From Malurus cyaneus samueli (lineage: Eukaryota; Chordata; Aves; Passeriformes; Maluridae): a stretch of DNA of 64,000 bases. The DNA lies in contig CM019236.1 of the NCBI GenBank assembly GCA_009741485.1, forward strand, positions 44,572,143 through 44,636,142. Reading direction: 5' to 3'. The notes below the pieces were generated by a model that saw nothing but the letters and a program-made list of their open reading frames with translations, was not told the DNA's origin and did no database searches. The position numbers were made by a program, and so were the translations under genes. Below, piece after piece: positions 1 through 13,100 of this stretch (position 1 is its first letter; every line of letters starts with the position of its first letter).

Positions 1-3000
1 TTCCATACCACCTGCTGGAGGAGCTCAAATCAACCCAAATTCTTGCATTTGTTTTCTAAGCAAACTTCTTAGCTGAAAACACCTTTTTAACCTTTCCATA
101 TTTTCTATTTTCGTAACTGCTTGGAATTACTAGCAGTGAAAGGACTGCAGGATCGAACGGAGATTAGGAAGGCAAACAATATTTGTGCCTAGCAAATGTA
201 GCAGTTTCAGACCAGCTGTTGGTCTGCTCTCTGATTGTCATGCTCTGTTGACTTTCTTCAGCTTTTCACATCTGGTAAACAAGACTGGAATCCAGTTTGC
301 AGAGTTTGATGGCTGTTGTCTCCCCTAAGTATTACTTTGCACCTAGTCTGATGTTTTCTTTGAGAAGTAACGACAGATAATGTGTTATCAACTTCTGAGC
401 AAAGCCCATCTCAGTAAATTAAATCCTTTAAGAACAGTAGGTTCAGGAATCCTCCCTTTTTCTGAGATCCTGACAATGTTTATCCATTACTATTTGCTGA
501 AGATAACCTTCTCAGCAGGGCAGAGCTTTAAGCAGCATCTGATATTGCAAACAGTTCCTTCCCCTTTACCCACCCCCCCATCCCCTTCTCTTTCTGCAGG
601 GGAGTTTGAATTCCCCCAAGGAGGTAGGAGTGATACGGAAATTGAGAGGAACTATCACATTGCTTTGAGAGGCTGAACACTGATGCTAATGGCAGATTGT
701 AATCCTGTGTAGCTGTTCAGTAGGTGTGCCATCATCCCACTCCACCCTAGCAGATGCCAGGGTTCTGTTCAGACCAGTTGATGTGGAGAGTATTGTTGAC
801 AATAGCATTTCCTGTGCTCTCGCTGTGCATGAGATTCATGAATTACTGTAACTCATTAGGGAAGGCTGATTGCTAAGGACATTGATGCTCTTTTGACTTC
901 TGCCTCATCGTTGTACCTTGACTTTTCTTACTTCTGGTGCAGGACATGAGTGGTGCTGCTGCCCTCAAAGGAGCCGAGAGCACCTCTATCCCTCACAGCA
1001 CCAAGGCGGAAGCCCACTCTCTGCCTGTGCCATTGTGGATGGTACTTGGGTGACTTCTCCTTTATGTACTGTGTACAGTGACAGGATGCACCTCCAGAGC
1101 TGTGTGGGGAAAGATGTTGCTTATGAGGAAGTCTGACCTGTCAGGGAGCAGTCCTCTGTAGTCCTGCATGCCAAAGAAAAACAGCCCATGCAGTGCCACA
1201 CAAACCACCAATAGGGCCATGAAATCCACTGTAAGTTGCTGGACGCTCTAAGCCCAGGGAGTTGTGGTTAGGATGGGATGTAGAAGTCCTGGGCAGCCCT
1301 GGGACACTTTGTTCTTTGAGGGAAAACATGGACAACCTCATGGAAAACCTCATTTTGTGCTTTCCCATTTGGGCAGGCAAGCCCTGCAGCCGCTGCCATG
1401 CTAAAATTTTTTCATACATCGAGTATCAGCTCACAGCTCTAGCCTGAAAGATGTACTCTCAGCAAAGGCCACAGAGCTGCCAAAGCTGCCTCACCAAGGC
1501 AGTTTTTTGTCATTCTAGCAGTAAAATTAGCGATACAGAGGAAGAAGGGGTGAGTTGTCACTCTTCCTGTGAAATGTGTGCAGATCTCCCATAACTGTAG
1601 CATGCAGAGCAAGTGACAGGAGGACTGCAGACTGCAGGGGTTCAGCAGAAAGAGAGGAAAATTGGCTTTTTTCTCACATCTCACCCAGCAGGCTGTTGTT
1701 TTCTCCCAGAAGCCTGCTACTCGCAGCTGGTTTGTGTTTGGATGAAAACCAAACAATAAAGATTGAAAAGACTCTTTGATGTGCTCCGTCTGCATTGATG
1801 CAGAGCTACCTGACCAACCTGGGAGGCTGTCACATTTCATGCCTACTGTGTGGACAGGGACAGTCTGGCCATTGTTTCAAAGTCTGGAAAGGGACATTCT
1901 GCTTTAATGGTAAATTGTCAAGCAGATGGTGTCAAATTGCTTAAAAATAGGCCCTTCCCATGGAAGTGCTTTTGGCTGTACTGATTGTACATGTGACATT
2001 TTCCTGGCATGACCCAGAAGTCATGGCTGTAGAAATCCTGTATTTTCAGCATGCATTTGGCTTGTCTCTCAGTGAGTGTTGTCTGGTCATAAGCATCCAC
2101 TAGGAATTCTCTGAAGCCAAACCAATGGAAAAGGATGGCTTTGGAGTATGACAAATCCCAGCCTGCATGCAAACTTTTGTTCAGATATGAAGTGGATGCA
2201 ATTTGGTTGTTCATTTTTCTTTAAAATCTAACAGAGATCCTTTGCAAGATGGCCACTGCTTAGTTTGATATAACTTGCCTGGAGTTACTATTTTGGTTTA
2301 GTGCTGCTTATATCAACAAAGTGAGTTCTCTCTCTTTCTTAAAAACATGAGATGGGAGGGAATGTGTCCATTCACCCTCTCAGAACTAATGCTGAATTAT
2401 GTGCTTTTGTATTGGGTTACATACACAGTTATTTGCATCCAAAGAGGTAAGTCTGGCTGTAGTGGGGGCAGCATGACTTCAAGGCTGGTGGAATTTTCAC
2501 CTTTCTGTAGAAGACAGATGGTTGTGCTGGGGAGGAAAATTGGACCTGTTTATTTCCACATCTGCTCTGCAATCCCAAAATTTGGTTCACATAATCTCAG
2601 TACATTAGGACTATGCTTACTCATGTGTGAGTTTCATGGTGTTGGCAAATCCTGTCAGTTCCAGAGTGCCTTTGATGGTGTTTGAGGCAAATAGCCAGGA
2701 GGAGTTAATTACACAGAGAGTAACCAGAGCTTAGAAAATAACACTTTCAAGAGTAATTTTTGAAACATCTCAAAGCAATATATCTGAGCTCAATTCCTTT
2801 AAAAATAAAAATAATATACCAGTACGTAGTGGGAAAGCTGGTTGCAGTTGACCAGTTTTGGTGTGAAAACCAGTGGTAGCATGAGCACTGCTTTCTGGAG
2901 AGATGGTAGTGTTTTAGCTACCTGGTGTTGACAGAGGACTGCTCCTGCACAGGGGACTGCACGGCTCCACACCCCACCAAAGGTACCTACGGGCATCCTG

Positions 3001-4027
3001 TGTTCAGCCTGGGGACCTTCTACCCCAAGTCCTTCCTTGGCTCCCTGCCTTTCTGGGGCTTTTGGACTACAGTGATTGGAGCAGCTAGGGAGAGAGACAC
3101 AGATTCTTTCTGTTGGTTTCAAAGACACCTGTTGCTCCAGAGTACTCTCCTGTCCCTTTGCAGTACTCATCCTCATGGGCTGTGCATTGCCCGAGGCAGG
3201 GGAGGGGGCAATGGGATCTGTGACCCTGATGGGGTCAGGCCCTGGGGCAGAGCCTTGGGAGAGCCCAGCTGTGCAGCATGTGGGATACAGACACATCTGC
3301 AGGGTGATGTGCTCCCGTTCCGGGCAGCAGAAAGGTCCCTGAGGTGGGAGCTGTGGCAGCCAGATAGTTTGCCTCGAGGCAAAGGTGATGGGAGTGTTTG
3401 CATTCCCAGGGGGAGGCTGAGGAGGAAGGAATGTTGGCAGCGCCCTGCCTGCAGAGGCTGTCAGCTGGCAGAGTGTGAGTGCTGTGCAGCTTCAGGAGAG
3501 TAGCTTCCCATGTCCTCTAAGGGCCACCACTCTTCCCTGGCCTGCTCCAGAGAGCCATTCCTGCCTGGAATAGATGAGTTGTCTGAGAGGAGACACAAGA
3601 CAGGAAACAACAGCCCGTGAGTGTTCTTGCAGATGAGGAAGGAAGGGCAAACAAGGAGAATTGGTGCTCAATTTAGGTAGGTGGCTGAGGGATAGGAGCC
3701 AGTCAGGTACTGGGGCTCTGTAGTGGTCAGGCAGATTGTCATCTAAGGGAGCAAGATTACCCCTGCTTGAGCCCGCCCCTTTCTGTGTTAACCGTGTCAC
3801 AAGCAAAACCCCACAGAGTTATCATTCCCTCGGCAGGCGAGATCCAAGGTGTGAGTACCTGCAGAGCTGTAGGAAATGCGGGGTCATGCTGTCTTGACCA
3901 GCACGCTTAGAGCCGGAGCAGCTTCAGAGAACCCTCAGCAGGTGCCTGTGTGTCTGTGACCCTGTCATGGCACGAAAAGAGAACTTACCAGGAACTCTGT
4001 CTTTTCCTCCCTTTCCCCCTCCCTCAG
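1..4027 (+). other. TRABD2A intron upstream of exon A (partial)
   Basis: No upstream TIKI exon could be found by translation in this stretch, and no obvious LINE or LTR copy was recognised. The part at 2,900-3,480 is relatively GC-rich and carries overlapping long open frames on both strands (+2925-3503 and -2799-3296). They look like chance frames of GC-rich DNA, without recognisable protein similarity. Confidence 0.6.
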
Positions 4028-4174
4028 GTGGTCTTTGCTTTGAATCAGACTCTCTTGCAGCAGGAGAGCCTCCGAGCAGGCAGTTTCCAGATCCCTTATA
4101 CGACAGAAGACCTTATCAAGCATTACAACTGTGGGGACCTCAGCTCCATCATCCTCAACCATGACACTTCTCAA
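4028..4174 (+). CDS. TRABD2A: TRABD2A exon A (protease domain, 49 residues)
   Basis: The polypyrimidine tract and CTCAG acceptor end at 4027, and the donor CAA|GTGAGT follows 4174. The 147 nt are exactly 49 codons, so both boundaries are phase 0. The translation runs from [18 protein letters not shown] to ILNHDTSQ and matches the conserved TIKI segment just after the NFSQ end of the previous exon in mammals. It has one NQT sequon and the [15 protein letters not shown] core with a conserved cysteine. The preceding exon is not in the upstream 4 kb. Confidence 0.92.
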
Positions 4175-7100
4175 GTGAGTCTTGCCACCGCAGCCCTTGT
4201 ACTCGTCACATGTCCCTGTGGTGCTAACCCCTGTCACACTTGTGCTCATCACTACTCAGGCAGGCCCTTTGTGGGTGAGGGCCAGGGCCAGGGCCATGTT
4301 CCTGGCTCCCTGGCACATCTGCTTTCCTGAGCCTCCTGTTCCAGGGGTCTTCCCCTCAACCTCTCTCTTGCACGCAAGCAGTGAGGGTGCACCTGGATTT
4401 TCCTTTTGGATGAGTGCCCTGTTCAATTTAGCATCTAAGTTCTATGAGTTAATAATTTGCTTTCTTAAGGATTCTGCAGAATTACACTAGCTTAGGTATG
4501 AGCAAACTTAATGCTAACAGCAGGCTCTCTTGTGCACATTGCAACAGAGAAATGCGCTTGTGGCTTGGAAGCTTGTGTAAGGCTGGGCAAGTTACAAGCT
4601 TTTCAATGTCTGCTATCAGTATGATTGTGTGCTGTGGACAGGGCCTGAAGGAGAGAAATGGAGCGAAACAAATAAAAGATAGATTTAGACTGAATGTGAT
4701 GGAAAAGAGACCTGAGACCTCACAGACTTGGGTTTATAGAGATGGTTTCCTAAGCAGCACGATGGAATGTAACACTGATCTTTAACCATGAGAAAATGCC
4801 CAGCAGGGACCAACTTGTCCTGTTTGGGCTGTTAGATTAACTAACCTCAGGCTGAGATATCAGCCTCTCTGTTCTTGTGTGTGAGGTATTGCCTGGCAAT
4901 TTGTGCATGTCAGTGAGAACACAGGCTCTATCCTCAGAGTGCTGAAAAGGCAGTGCTGATACCTGGGCTTTCCTTGCTGTATAACCATTTTCCTGTGACC
5001 CTTTGATAAATACTGCAGAGTCACACCAACCCTTGCTTCTCTGGTGCCGAGCTCTGCGCTTGTGTCGCTGCCTTCCTGTCCTTCTTACTGCCTAGCTTTT
5101 ACACCCTACGTAGATTTCAAAGGGTTTCTCAGAGGAGGCCAGCGTTGTAAGAAATGTGGTGCTGCATCACTATCCTGTGGAGATGTTACAATCTGCAGAC
5201 ATTGCCCCTAGGACTTTGGAGACAGCAGCTCTTCCTGAGACCTGCATATTGCCAAGGGAACTGTCCCTACAACTAATGCCTCAAGCTACTTGTCAAAAAG
5301 TGGGATTGCTGTGACTGTGGACCCACATTTCTCTCCGCTGGCAAATGGTCAGAGTAATGTCCAGCCACAGCTGTCCTGGGCACCCCAGGAGGAAGCCACC
5401 ATTTTAAAAGATACTTCAGGGCAGAGCAGCTGGAGGTGGTAATGCTTTCTTGACTTTGAATTTTTATTAAAAAAATCCATCTGTCTAACTTATGAAATGA
5501 TACATTGAAAGAAATTAAGCACCATGCATTATTAGAAGTCTGCCAAGTATTTTTTTAGCTTGTTTTGTGTGTTGACATACTGGCTGTGCCTTGAGGGATG
5601 AGGCAGTTGCCACTGTCCAAGTGGAGCAAAAATGCCTATGCATGACGGCTGCTTGTGAAATAAATTCCCCTTTCATGAAGACTTTTTTTTTACCTTAGGT
5701 CCCCAATTTCATTAATGCTACACTTCCAGCCCATGAACGCATTACTGCCCAAGAGATAGACAGCTACTTCCGCCAGGAGCTCATCTACAAGAGAAATGAG
5801 CGAATGGGCAGGAGGGTGAAGGACCTGCTGGAAGAGCACCGAGACAAGAGTTTCTTCTTTGCGTTTGGAGCTGGTATGTGACTGAGGTGCCATTCAACCT
5901 GAATTCATCCTTGCTGTGTCCTTTGGAAGCTCTTTGGCAGTGCTTGCCTCGGTTTAAAGAGGGGGTCAAGTATTTTTACTGTGGTGGACACGGGCTATCC
6001 TCTGATAGATGTAGGAGGCTTTTCAGTGTAGGAGGCTGTTTTTCTTCAGTGTGCGAAGAGCTCACGATGCATGTGCAATATGTTAATTACTGCAATATCT
6101 GTTAATTACAGAGATATTTGTTAGGTACAGAGCCAAAGATCCTGAGTCAACTACAGTGCATACACGGAAGGGGTAGCTCATAGACACACACGTATTTATT
6201 GTCTGGGCAACAAGTGCAAAAGGATAGGAGGAATAGGGAGCTGGGATTAAAGGCATCATGTCAGAGGTTGCACCAGTGCTTGAACTAAGCTTTCAACATT
6301 TCGAAGAATAGGGCAAATTATGTGAATCTAAGGGACTCAATAAATGCAAGGGAGGAGGCAAGGCACGATTTCACCTTTCTCTTTCTCCTGCAGCCCCTTA
6401 ACTTCTTTCACTGTATTTCTACAAGGAAGTTGTGTCTGCTGCTATTTTGGAGCGGTGTTGTGGGCCCAGCTGGGAAAAACCTACTCCATTTTCTGCCTCT
6501 GAGCAGCGGGACTCTATAGGCACATCCAGCAGCACATCCTAGTCAATAAGGTTAACATTTGTGCTTCAGACTAGGTTTGGATGGAAGGTATGAACAGGAT
6601 TGTTTTGCCATGACTCCCATCTTTGTTCTAGCTCCAGGGAAAGGAAGAAGTTAGGATCAGTGTTAGAAAAGACAGGTGCTAATTCCCAGAGAATTATCAC
6701 ATCCCCTCCGCTGTGAGCCATATGGTCTTTAGGAAAGGGGAGAAACGGAGACTGGTGTCAGTACTCATGTGTGTTTTCTAGTCTCAGTGCATACTGCTTT
6801 CGTGAGGATGGAAGATCTAGACAAGGCAAGGAAAATATTTACTTAAACACTAAAAGCGTTTGTATTCAAAGTCTGTGAGAATTCCTGTACTTGCAGCGGG
6901 AAGTTGTGGTGACAAACTTAGCATATCAAGGGCCCAGGGTGTGAGAGTGGTGATGTCCACCAGGAAAGGTGGCTGATTGTGTTTGTTCAGATCTGTGTGT
7001 ATGGTGACTGCAACTAGCAATCTTCCTGCAGTATTGCTGCTCTGTGTCACTCGCTATCAGGAGAAGCAGGCCCTGGCTGTAGATTCTGGTCACATCTTTC

Positions 7101-10100
7101 TGTAGGCAAAGACCAGGGCTTTGCTGTACTTTGCTGTACACCCACTGCTGATGTTCTGACCACGTTTGTACCTGCTGCACCGATATTTCTGACGAGAGCA
7201 TATGCCAGCCCCAAGTCCAAAGTGCATCTGTTGCAGCTACTCTTCTGTCAAGAGGCCAGTCATAGATATTTGTGTTTTGATTATGACGCCATACCTTGAG
7301 AGATGAGCAGCCCATGCAAGGGGATGCATGAATGCATCGTGTTGCTCTGAGACTGTCACGTCCCAAGAGTAGGATCCTTTGAGAGGAGAGACCTTCTTCC
7401 CCTCCTTGCTCACACTCTGAATCCCAACAGTTGCAAATCACAAGTCTTTAGATGGTTTTGTGTAATTTGTTTCCCCTTCCATTAATTTCTTTCTGTTCTG
7501 CTCTTCTGCTTCAGACTGCCTTCATTGGCGTTGGTGTGCACAGATTAGCCCAGAGCCCACAAGCCGTGCAGGACCAGGACAGTTCCCTGTCCTTAATCTC
7601 ATTTTCGTCTTTCATGACAGTCCTAAAATCCTTTCTCAGGCTTTCTGGACTCTTGATTTTCTTTCCTTTTAATTTCCCAGTTGCCACTTTTCTGTGTCCT
7701 GATTGCCAGCATTTCAATACTGCAGCACGGCTGGGAGCCTTGGGCCTAAATGAACACCCTTGATCTGTGGCTTATGCACATGGCTTGATCTCCAAGCACC
7801 TGGTGTGCTCTTCTCATGCCTTTTCATCATACTTTTGAACCCAGATAACTTCTCTGTCTTCTCTGGGGACTTTGGATTGATTTTGAAACTGTCTGTAATT
7901 ACTCTCTGGCTTTGATACCAGTCTGTCCTCTGTTCTCATCTGCTCCTCCAAATAGTTCTGTTCAGAGGATAGTGCCAGCCTCCCACATTTAGCAGCACAT
8001 TTCTTGATTACGCCCTTATTTGACTGCATGAGATTTTTGGTGGGTTTTTGTTTCTTTGTTTGTTTTGTTTGTTTCACTTGTTTCTTATTAACTGACTGAA
8101 TGAGAAGTAGCATTACAGGATGTATTGCAGAAAACAGATCAATTTCTACAGATTTCTGAGGTTTCCTGAATCCTATATTGCAATTACGGATGCAGTCTTT
8201 CATTGTTTTCCAGCTAGCTAATTTAGCCTTTTGCTTATGCAGATTGCTGTATGTGGTAGATAATTATGTGGAAGAGTTATTTTTATGCCACCAAGCAGTG
8301 AAGATGAACAAATATCTTGTGATCAGTTTCAAGCACTGCTTGGAATTGTACTGCTGTTAATTGCTGTAGAAAGGTTCCAGGAAAGTGCTCACACAAGGCA
8401 GGTTAGAATGAAAAGTAGGAATAGAGAAGAAAAAGAAATGCTGTGGGGGTGGAAATAAATCATGACTGCATGCTTTGCCCTCTTCTGACCACCAGTGAAG
8501 AAAGTTTTTCCTAGCAGTGGCTTATAAATGCAGGACAAGGTTGTATAAAAATGGTAGTAGGATATTTAAGGATATCTCAGTTAAAAGGGGAGAGAAGACT
8601 TTGTTTTCTTTCCAGATTTTTTTGCCCTGTGTTTATTTTTAGAAGAGCTAGGCTTTTTGTAAGGAAAGTTCAATTTTTCCATTAACCAAACACCATTGAA
8701 TAAACAACTTCTATCATCAGTTACATGCAAACAAGATCATGGTTTGTGGGTGGCTGGGGGATTACATATACCTTCTCTTGTTAGTTAAACAATTCCTGGT
8801 ACCTTTATTTTAAATGAAGGAAAATCAGAAAATACTGATTTATTTTATGTTCTCTCTGGATTGATTTGGTTTAGAGATGTGCAATACATGGTGCAAAAGA
8901 AGTCGTATCTCTTTCCAGGTCTTGATATAGGTGCATGGCTATAGATGTTGACTTCTTACATGGAATTACATGTGGTCATTGGGGCCATAGGAAGTTTGAT
9001 CATTAGATTCAGTGTGTTTTATGCCTTTTTTTAATTAATCAGGAAGTTTCTCCCTATGTGCTTCACAGTCGGAGCTCATTTCTGGAGCTATTTTTATTTG
9101 GAAGTAATTTGCACCAAAGTGGAGAACTAAAAAATAACAGATTTTTGCTGAAAGGATCCAAAACACTTTGCTTCTGGCCAGAGTGCAAACGAAGAAAGTT
9201 TCAAGACAAAATACATCTGTTTGAGGGAATTAGAGAGAAGCATGGGAAGAGAGAGTTGGCAATGCCAGAAGCATTTGATTATGCTCCGTAAGGATTTTAT
9301 CTTAATTGTGGACAGGCCTTTTTGTTTGGTGACACCAGGGTAACAAGCCAGGCCTACTCCCTGTTGTCAGTGGTGGAACTTGTGAAGCAAAGACAGCTAT
9401 AATCTTTCACCAGCAGCCTTCCTCCTATATGCATTTTCAATTTCTCTGAATTGTTGATTGGCACTTTCAGGATCTAGATGCTGTGCTGATGTATGTGATT
9501 GCACATGTGACTCCGCAGCCAGCCAGAGAGGTGATGCCAGAGGTTTCTGGTTTGTCTTGGAAGGGAGCACTGGCAGAGCAAGGGCTGCACTGTCCTACTG
9601 TACTGTGGAGAGTTGTAACACTTGTCCAGGTTTTACAAGGGTGCTGCATGCTGGCTAAGCCTTCCCAGAATCAAGGGGCAATTGATACTGATAGACAGCT
9701 CTGGAGATTCTCTGGTTCATCCCTCTGCTCAGAGCAGGATCATATTGAGCAGTTTTCCTAGGACTTTCCTAGAACTGAAGTATAGGCAAGGATGAGGACT
9801 CCAGAATCTCTCTGGGTAATCTGTTCCAGTATTTAATCACTAAAGATACTTTTTCTTATGTTTAAGTGGAACTTCGTGTGTATCAATTTTTATCCATTGC
9901 CTCTTGTCCTTTCATGGGACACCACTGAGAAAAGTTCTGCTCCATCTATTTTGCAACCTCCTATCAAGTATTTATGTTCCTGCCCAGGTGCAGAACTTGA
10001 TTTGCTTGAATTTTATGAACTTAGTTTCTCTCATCATAAATCCATACTGACCAGTGCCAACCATTTGCTTATCCGTGACACATTTGGAAATGGCTTGCAG

Positions 10101-13100
10101 GATTATTTGCCCCACCACCTTCTCCAGGAACAGAGGTATGGCTGAGCAGTCCATAGTTCCCCAGTTCCTTCTTCTTGCCTTTCTTGAAGAGAAGGGAAGA
10201 GTGATACTTTGACTCCTCACGGACCTTGTCCACTTACCACGATCTTTAAAAGGTGACTGAGAGTGGCCTCTAGTGTAATTTAAGTTCCTCTGGATGTATC
10301 CTCTGTTTGAATGTTCCTTAACCTGATCCTTCTGCACCCATAGTGAACCTTCTTTGCCCTGGACTTTTCACCTAGTCATAGGAAATTGAGATTCTTGAAG
10401 GCTGGTTTGACCACTAAAGGAAGTAAGAAAGGCATTTAGTACTTCGCTTTTTCCACATTCTCTGTCATCAGGTCTTCTGGCCCCCTCAGCACTTAGATGA
10501 TATTTATCTAATCTATGTTTTACTGCTGACATGCCAGTCAAGGTGTTTCATGTTCCCCTTGATGTTTCTAAATAGATTCAACTCTCGATGGGCTTTTCTT
10601 CATGGTCATTTTATTCCGTTTCATTCCTTCAGCTTACTGATGGTTTCTGTTGAAGGGGCTGAAGATAACAGAAAAAAAAAAAAAAGCACTGGGTTTTTTT
10701 ACTTAGTGGTTTGAGATCCTGACTTTATTTTGACAGACAAGGCCTCAGGTGATGCCAGGTTTCTTGGAGCCAAGTTTAAATTCCCTCTAGTCTCTCCTGC
10801 CTCTTTGAACAGTTGCAAAACTCCAAAGTGCCAGTTCATGAATAAGAAGTACAGAGGGATCTAAGATTCCTTATATCCCTGTGGAAGAAATTACTGACTT
10901 CGTAGTGAGAGAGGCTGGCTGATCTGACATCCTCAGAAACTGGTCCTCTTAATCTTGTGAACGCTGGAAAATTCCTTTTTGTTTCAGAGCTGTTTCTCCT
11001 TGTTGAAACTGAAAAAACCATCATTCTGAGGCTCTGAAGTATAGTGGATGTTGGTAAGCCACCATTAACAAAGAAAAAAAGGATGCTGGTGAGAACTTCT
11101 TCAGCTACCATTTCTTCTGATTACTAAAGGAAATAACAAATGTGTTTATTTGGCATTAGTCAGACTGTATGGAGTCAAACCTCCAGGGACTGACTGTTTT
11201 GTTTTTTTTCCCAGTGAAAATGTGTTACTACCAGTGGTTACTCCAGACTGCTGTAGTCCACCAAATGGCTTCCTCTAGCTTCTCTAGGTTTTGAGGCAAT
11301 CCCTGTGATGTGAGAGGTCAGTTTTGTGTCATCTTTAAGTGCATTGGATCCATAGACATATCTAAAACCTTTCCCATCAATCCTTATGTCAAAAAAAGAA
11401 AAAAAATTCTGGGGAAAGGGGAATTGTGCTGAGTTGAGTGGCATGATAGGTGGTATTGTTTCCATGTAGAGCTGTTCACTGTTCTTGAAATTTTCTGTTC
11501 CATCTGGCATTTTTAGATGTGAAATTATGCAAAAGGAACAAGGTTTATTGTCTCTAGGTAAGAAAAGATGGTAAAAGGGCCTGTCAGCAGTGGATATAAA
11601 AAGTAGTCAACAGTGCTAAGCCCAGGATATCAGCTTGTGTGGTGTTTATACTTGGGGAAAAAAAACAAACAAAAACCTGCCATGGGAATATGGAAGTTGC
11701 CCAGGGAAATGTGATACCACTTAGAAATTCAGTGGGAATTCAGAATCCACCATGGAAAATTTGAACCTGCCATCAATTCTCCATTGGAATTGGAGATATG
11801 GGGTGCATAGAGAATGTAAATTTACCTCTGCCTTATTTTAAAATCTTCTAAAAGATTTGAAATGTGTAATGAGGAAGTTCATGAAAAGTCCAATAAGAAG
11901 GTGAATATTTGGGGATCCTGGAAGTGGTCAAAGAAAAAGGTGGGGGGAGGTGCAGGAAGACAACATAGTGATGAAACAGATTTAAAAAACAGATTAAATG
12001 AGTTTTGTGGGGCCGCATCGCTTCTTCCTGGGCTCAAAGAGCTTGCTGATTGCCTGCGAGCTTCTGTCTGTGGAATGCAGCATCATTTTAGCTTCCTTGG
12101 GTGGGAGGAAAGGCTGAGTGCCTGAAGGTGTGCCTGTACCTCTGTAATCTGAGAACGCCAGATACAACCCAGCAGTTTTGAGACTGTTTTCTTTAGTAGC
12201 CTCTTTGAGCCTTCAGAATGCTAATGACAGGGTTTATTGGAGCAACAGCCCCTGAAGGGGAAAGATAATGTTGCGTGGAGGCAGGACCCACATCCAAGGC
12301 CCCAGGGTTCACATGAAGGGCACTACTCCTGACATCTCTGACACGAGAAATGAAGAAAGCTTTGCATTTCTCCATGAGAGGCACTAACCTCTGTTCTAAT
12401 ATATTAGTGCAGCTGTCAAAATCAGCCAGGCCAAAAAAACTGTGCTGTTTCTGCTCAGGTACTGACAGTCTTCTTATCAGTGCTGGGTTTACCCATTACA
12501 GCCTTTGCTGGGCAGATAAAGTAGGAAAACTTTCATTATGTAATGTGTGTTTTGTGCTAAGGGGATTTCAAGTCCTTAGTCACTTTTTTCCTGGAAAGGA
12601 ACAAGCAGTCTATAACGGGAGCAGGTCCAATGGCAACAGTGGCTGTGAGTACTGCAGCTCAGATATGGTACTGGTAATTCCTTCTCTTACCTCAGATTTT
12701 TACAAAACTAGTAATATGGGGTTGTAAACTTTTCTTTTATGTTGATTTAGCCACAAATTTGGCCTTATAATCAGTGAAAAAGTTTCTTTTAGCTTCACTT
12801 TTTGGAGGAGAAGGTCAGCATGTTTGAATTTGCCCAAGGAAAGTTTTTGTTCTGGTACTTGGACTTTCCTGGACTTGGAAATACTTACTGTGAGAAGCAA
12901 GATTTTACTGGATTTAGTATTACATGTTTTGCATTCGAAAAACTGTTTAAATTTAAATGGCAGATTTGGAGTTCCAACCACTCTACAACTGATCCCTGTT
13001 TTCCATATGTTCCTTGGATTATCTACTGTTAATGTACAAAATTTCCTCCTCCTGATTTTGGGAGAAGTGAAGTGCTAACTGGCTACACCTGGGTGCATGG

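Noticed and set aside
1439..1840. 133-codon minus-strand frame in the first intron
   Set aside because: No recognised motif; consistent with chance.
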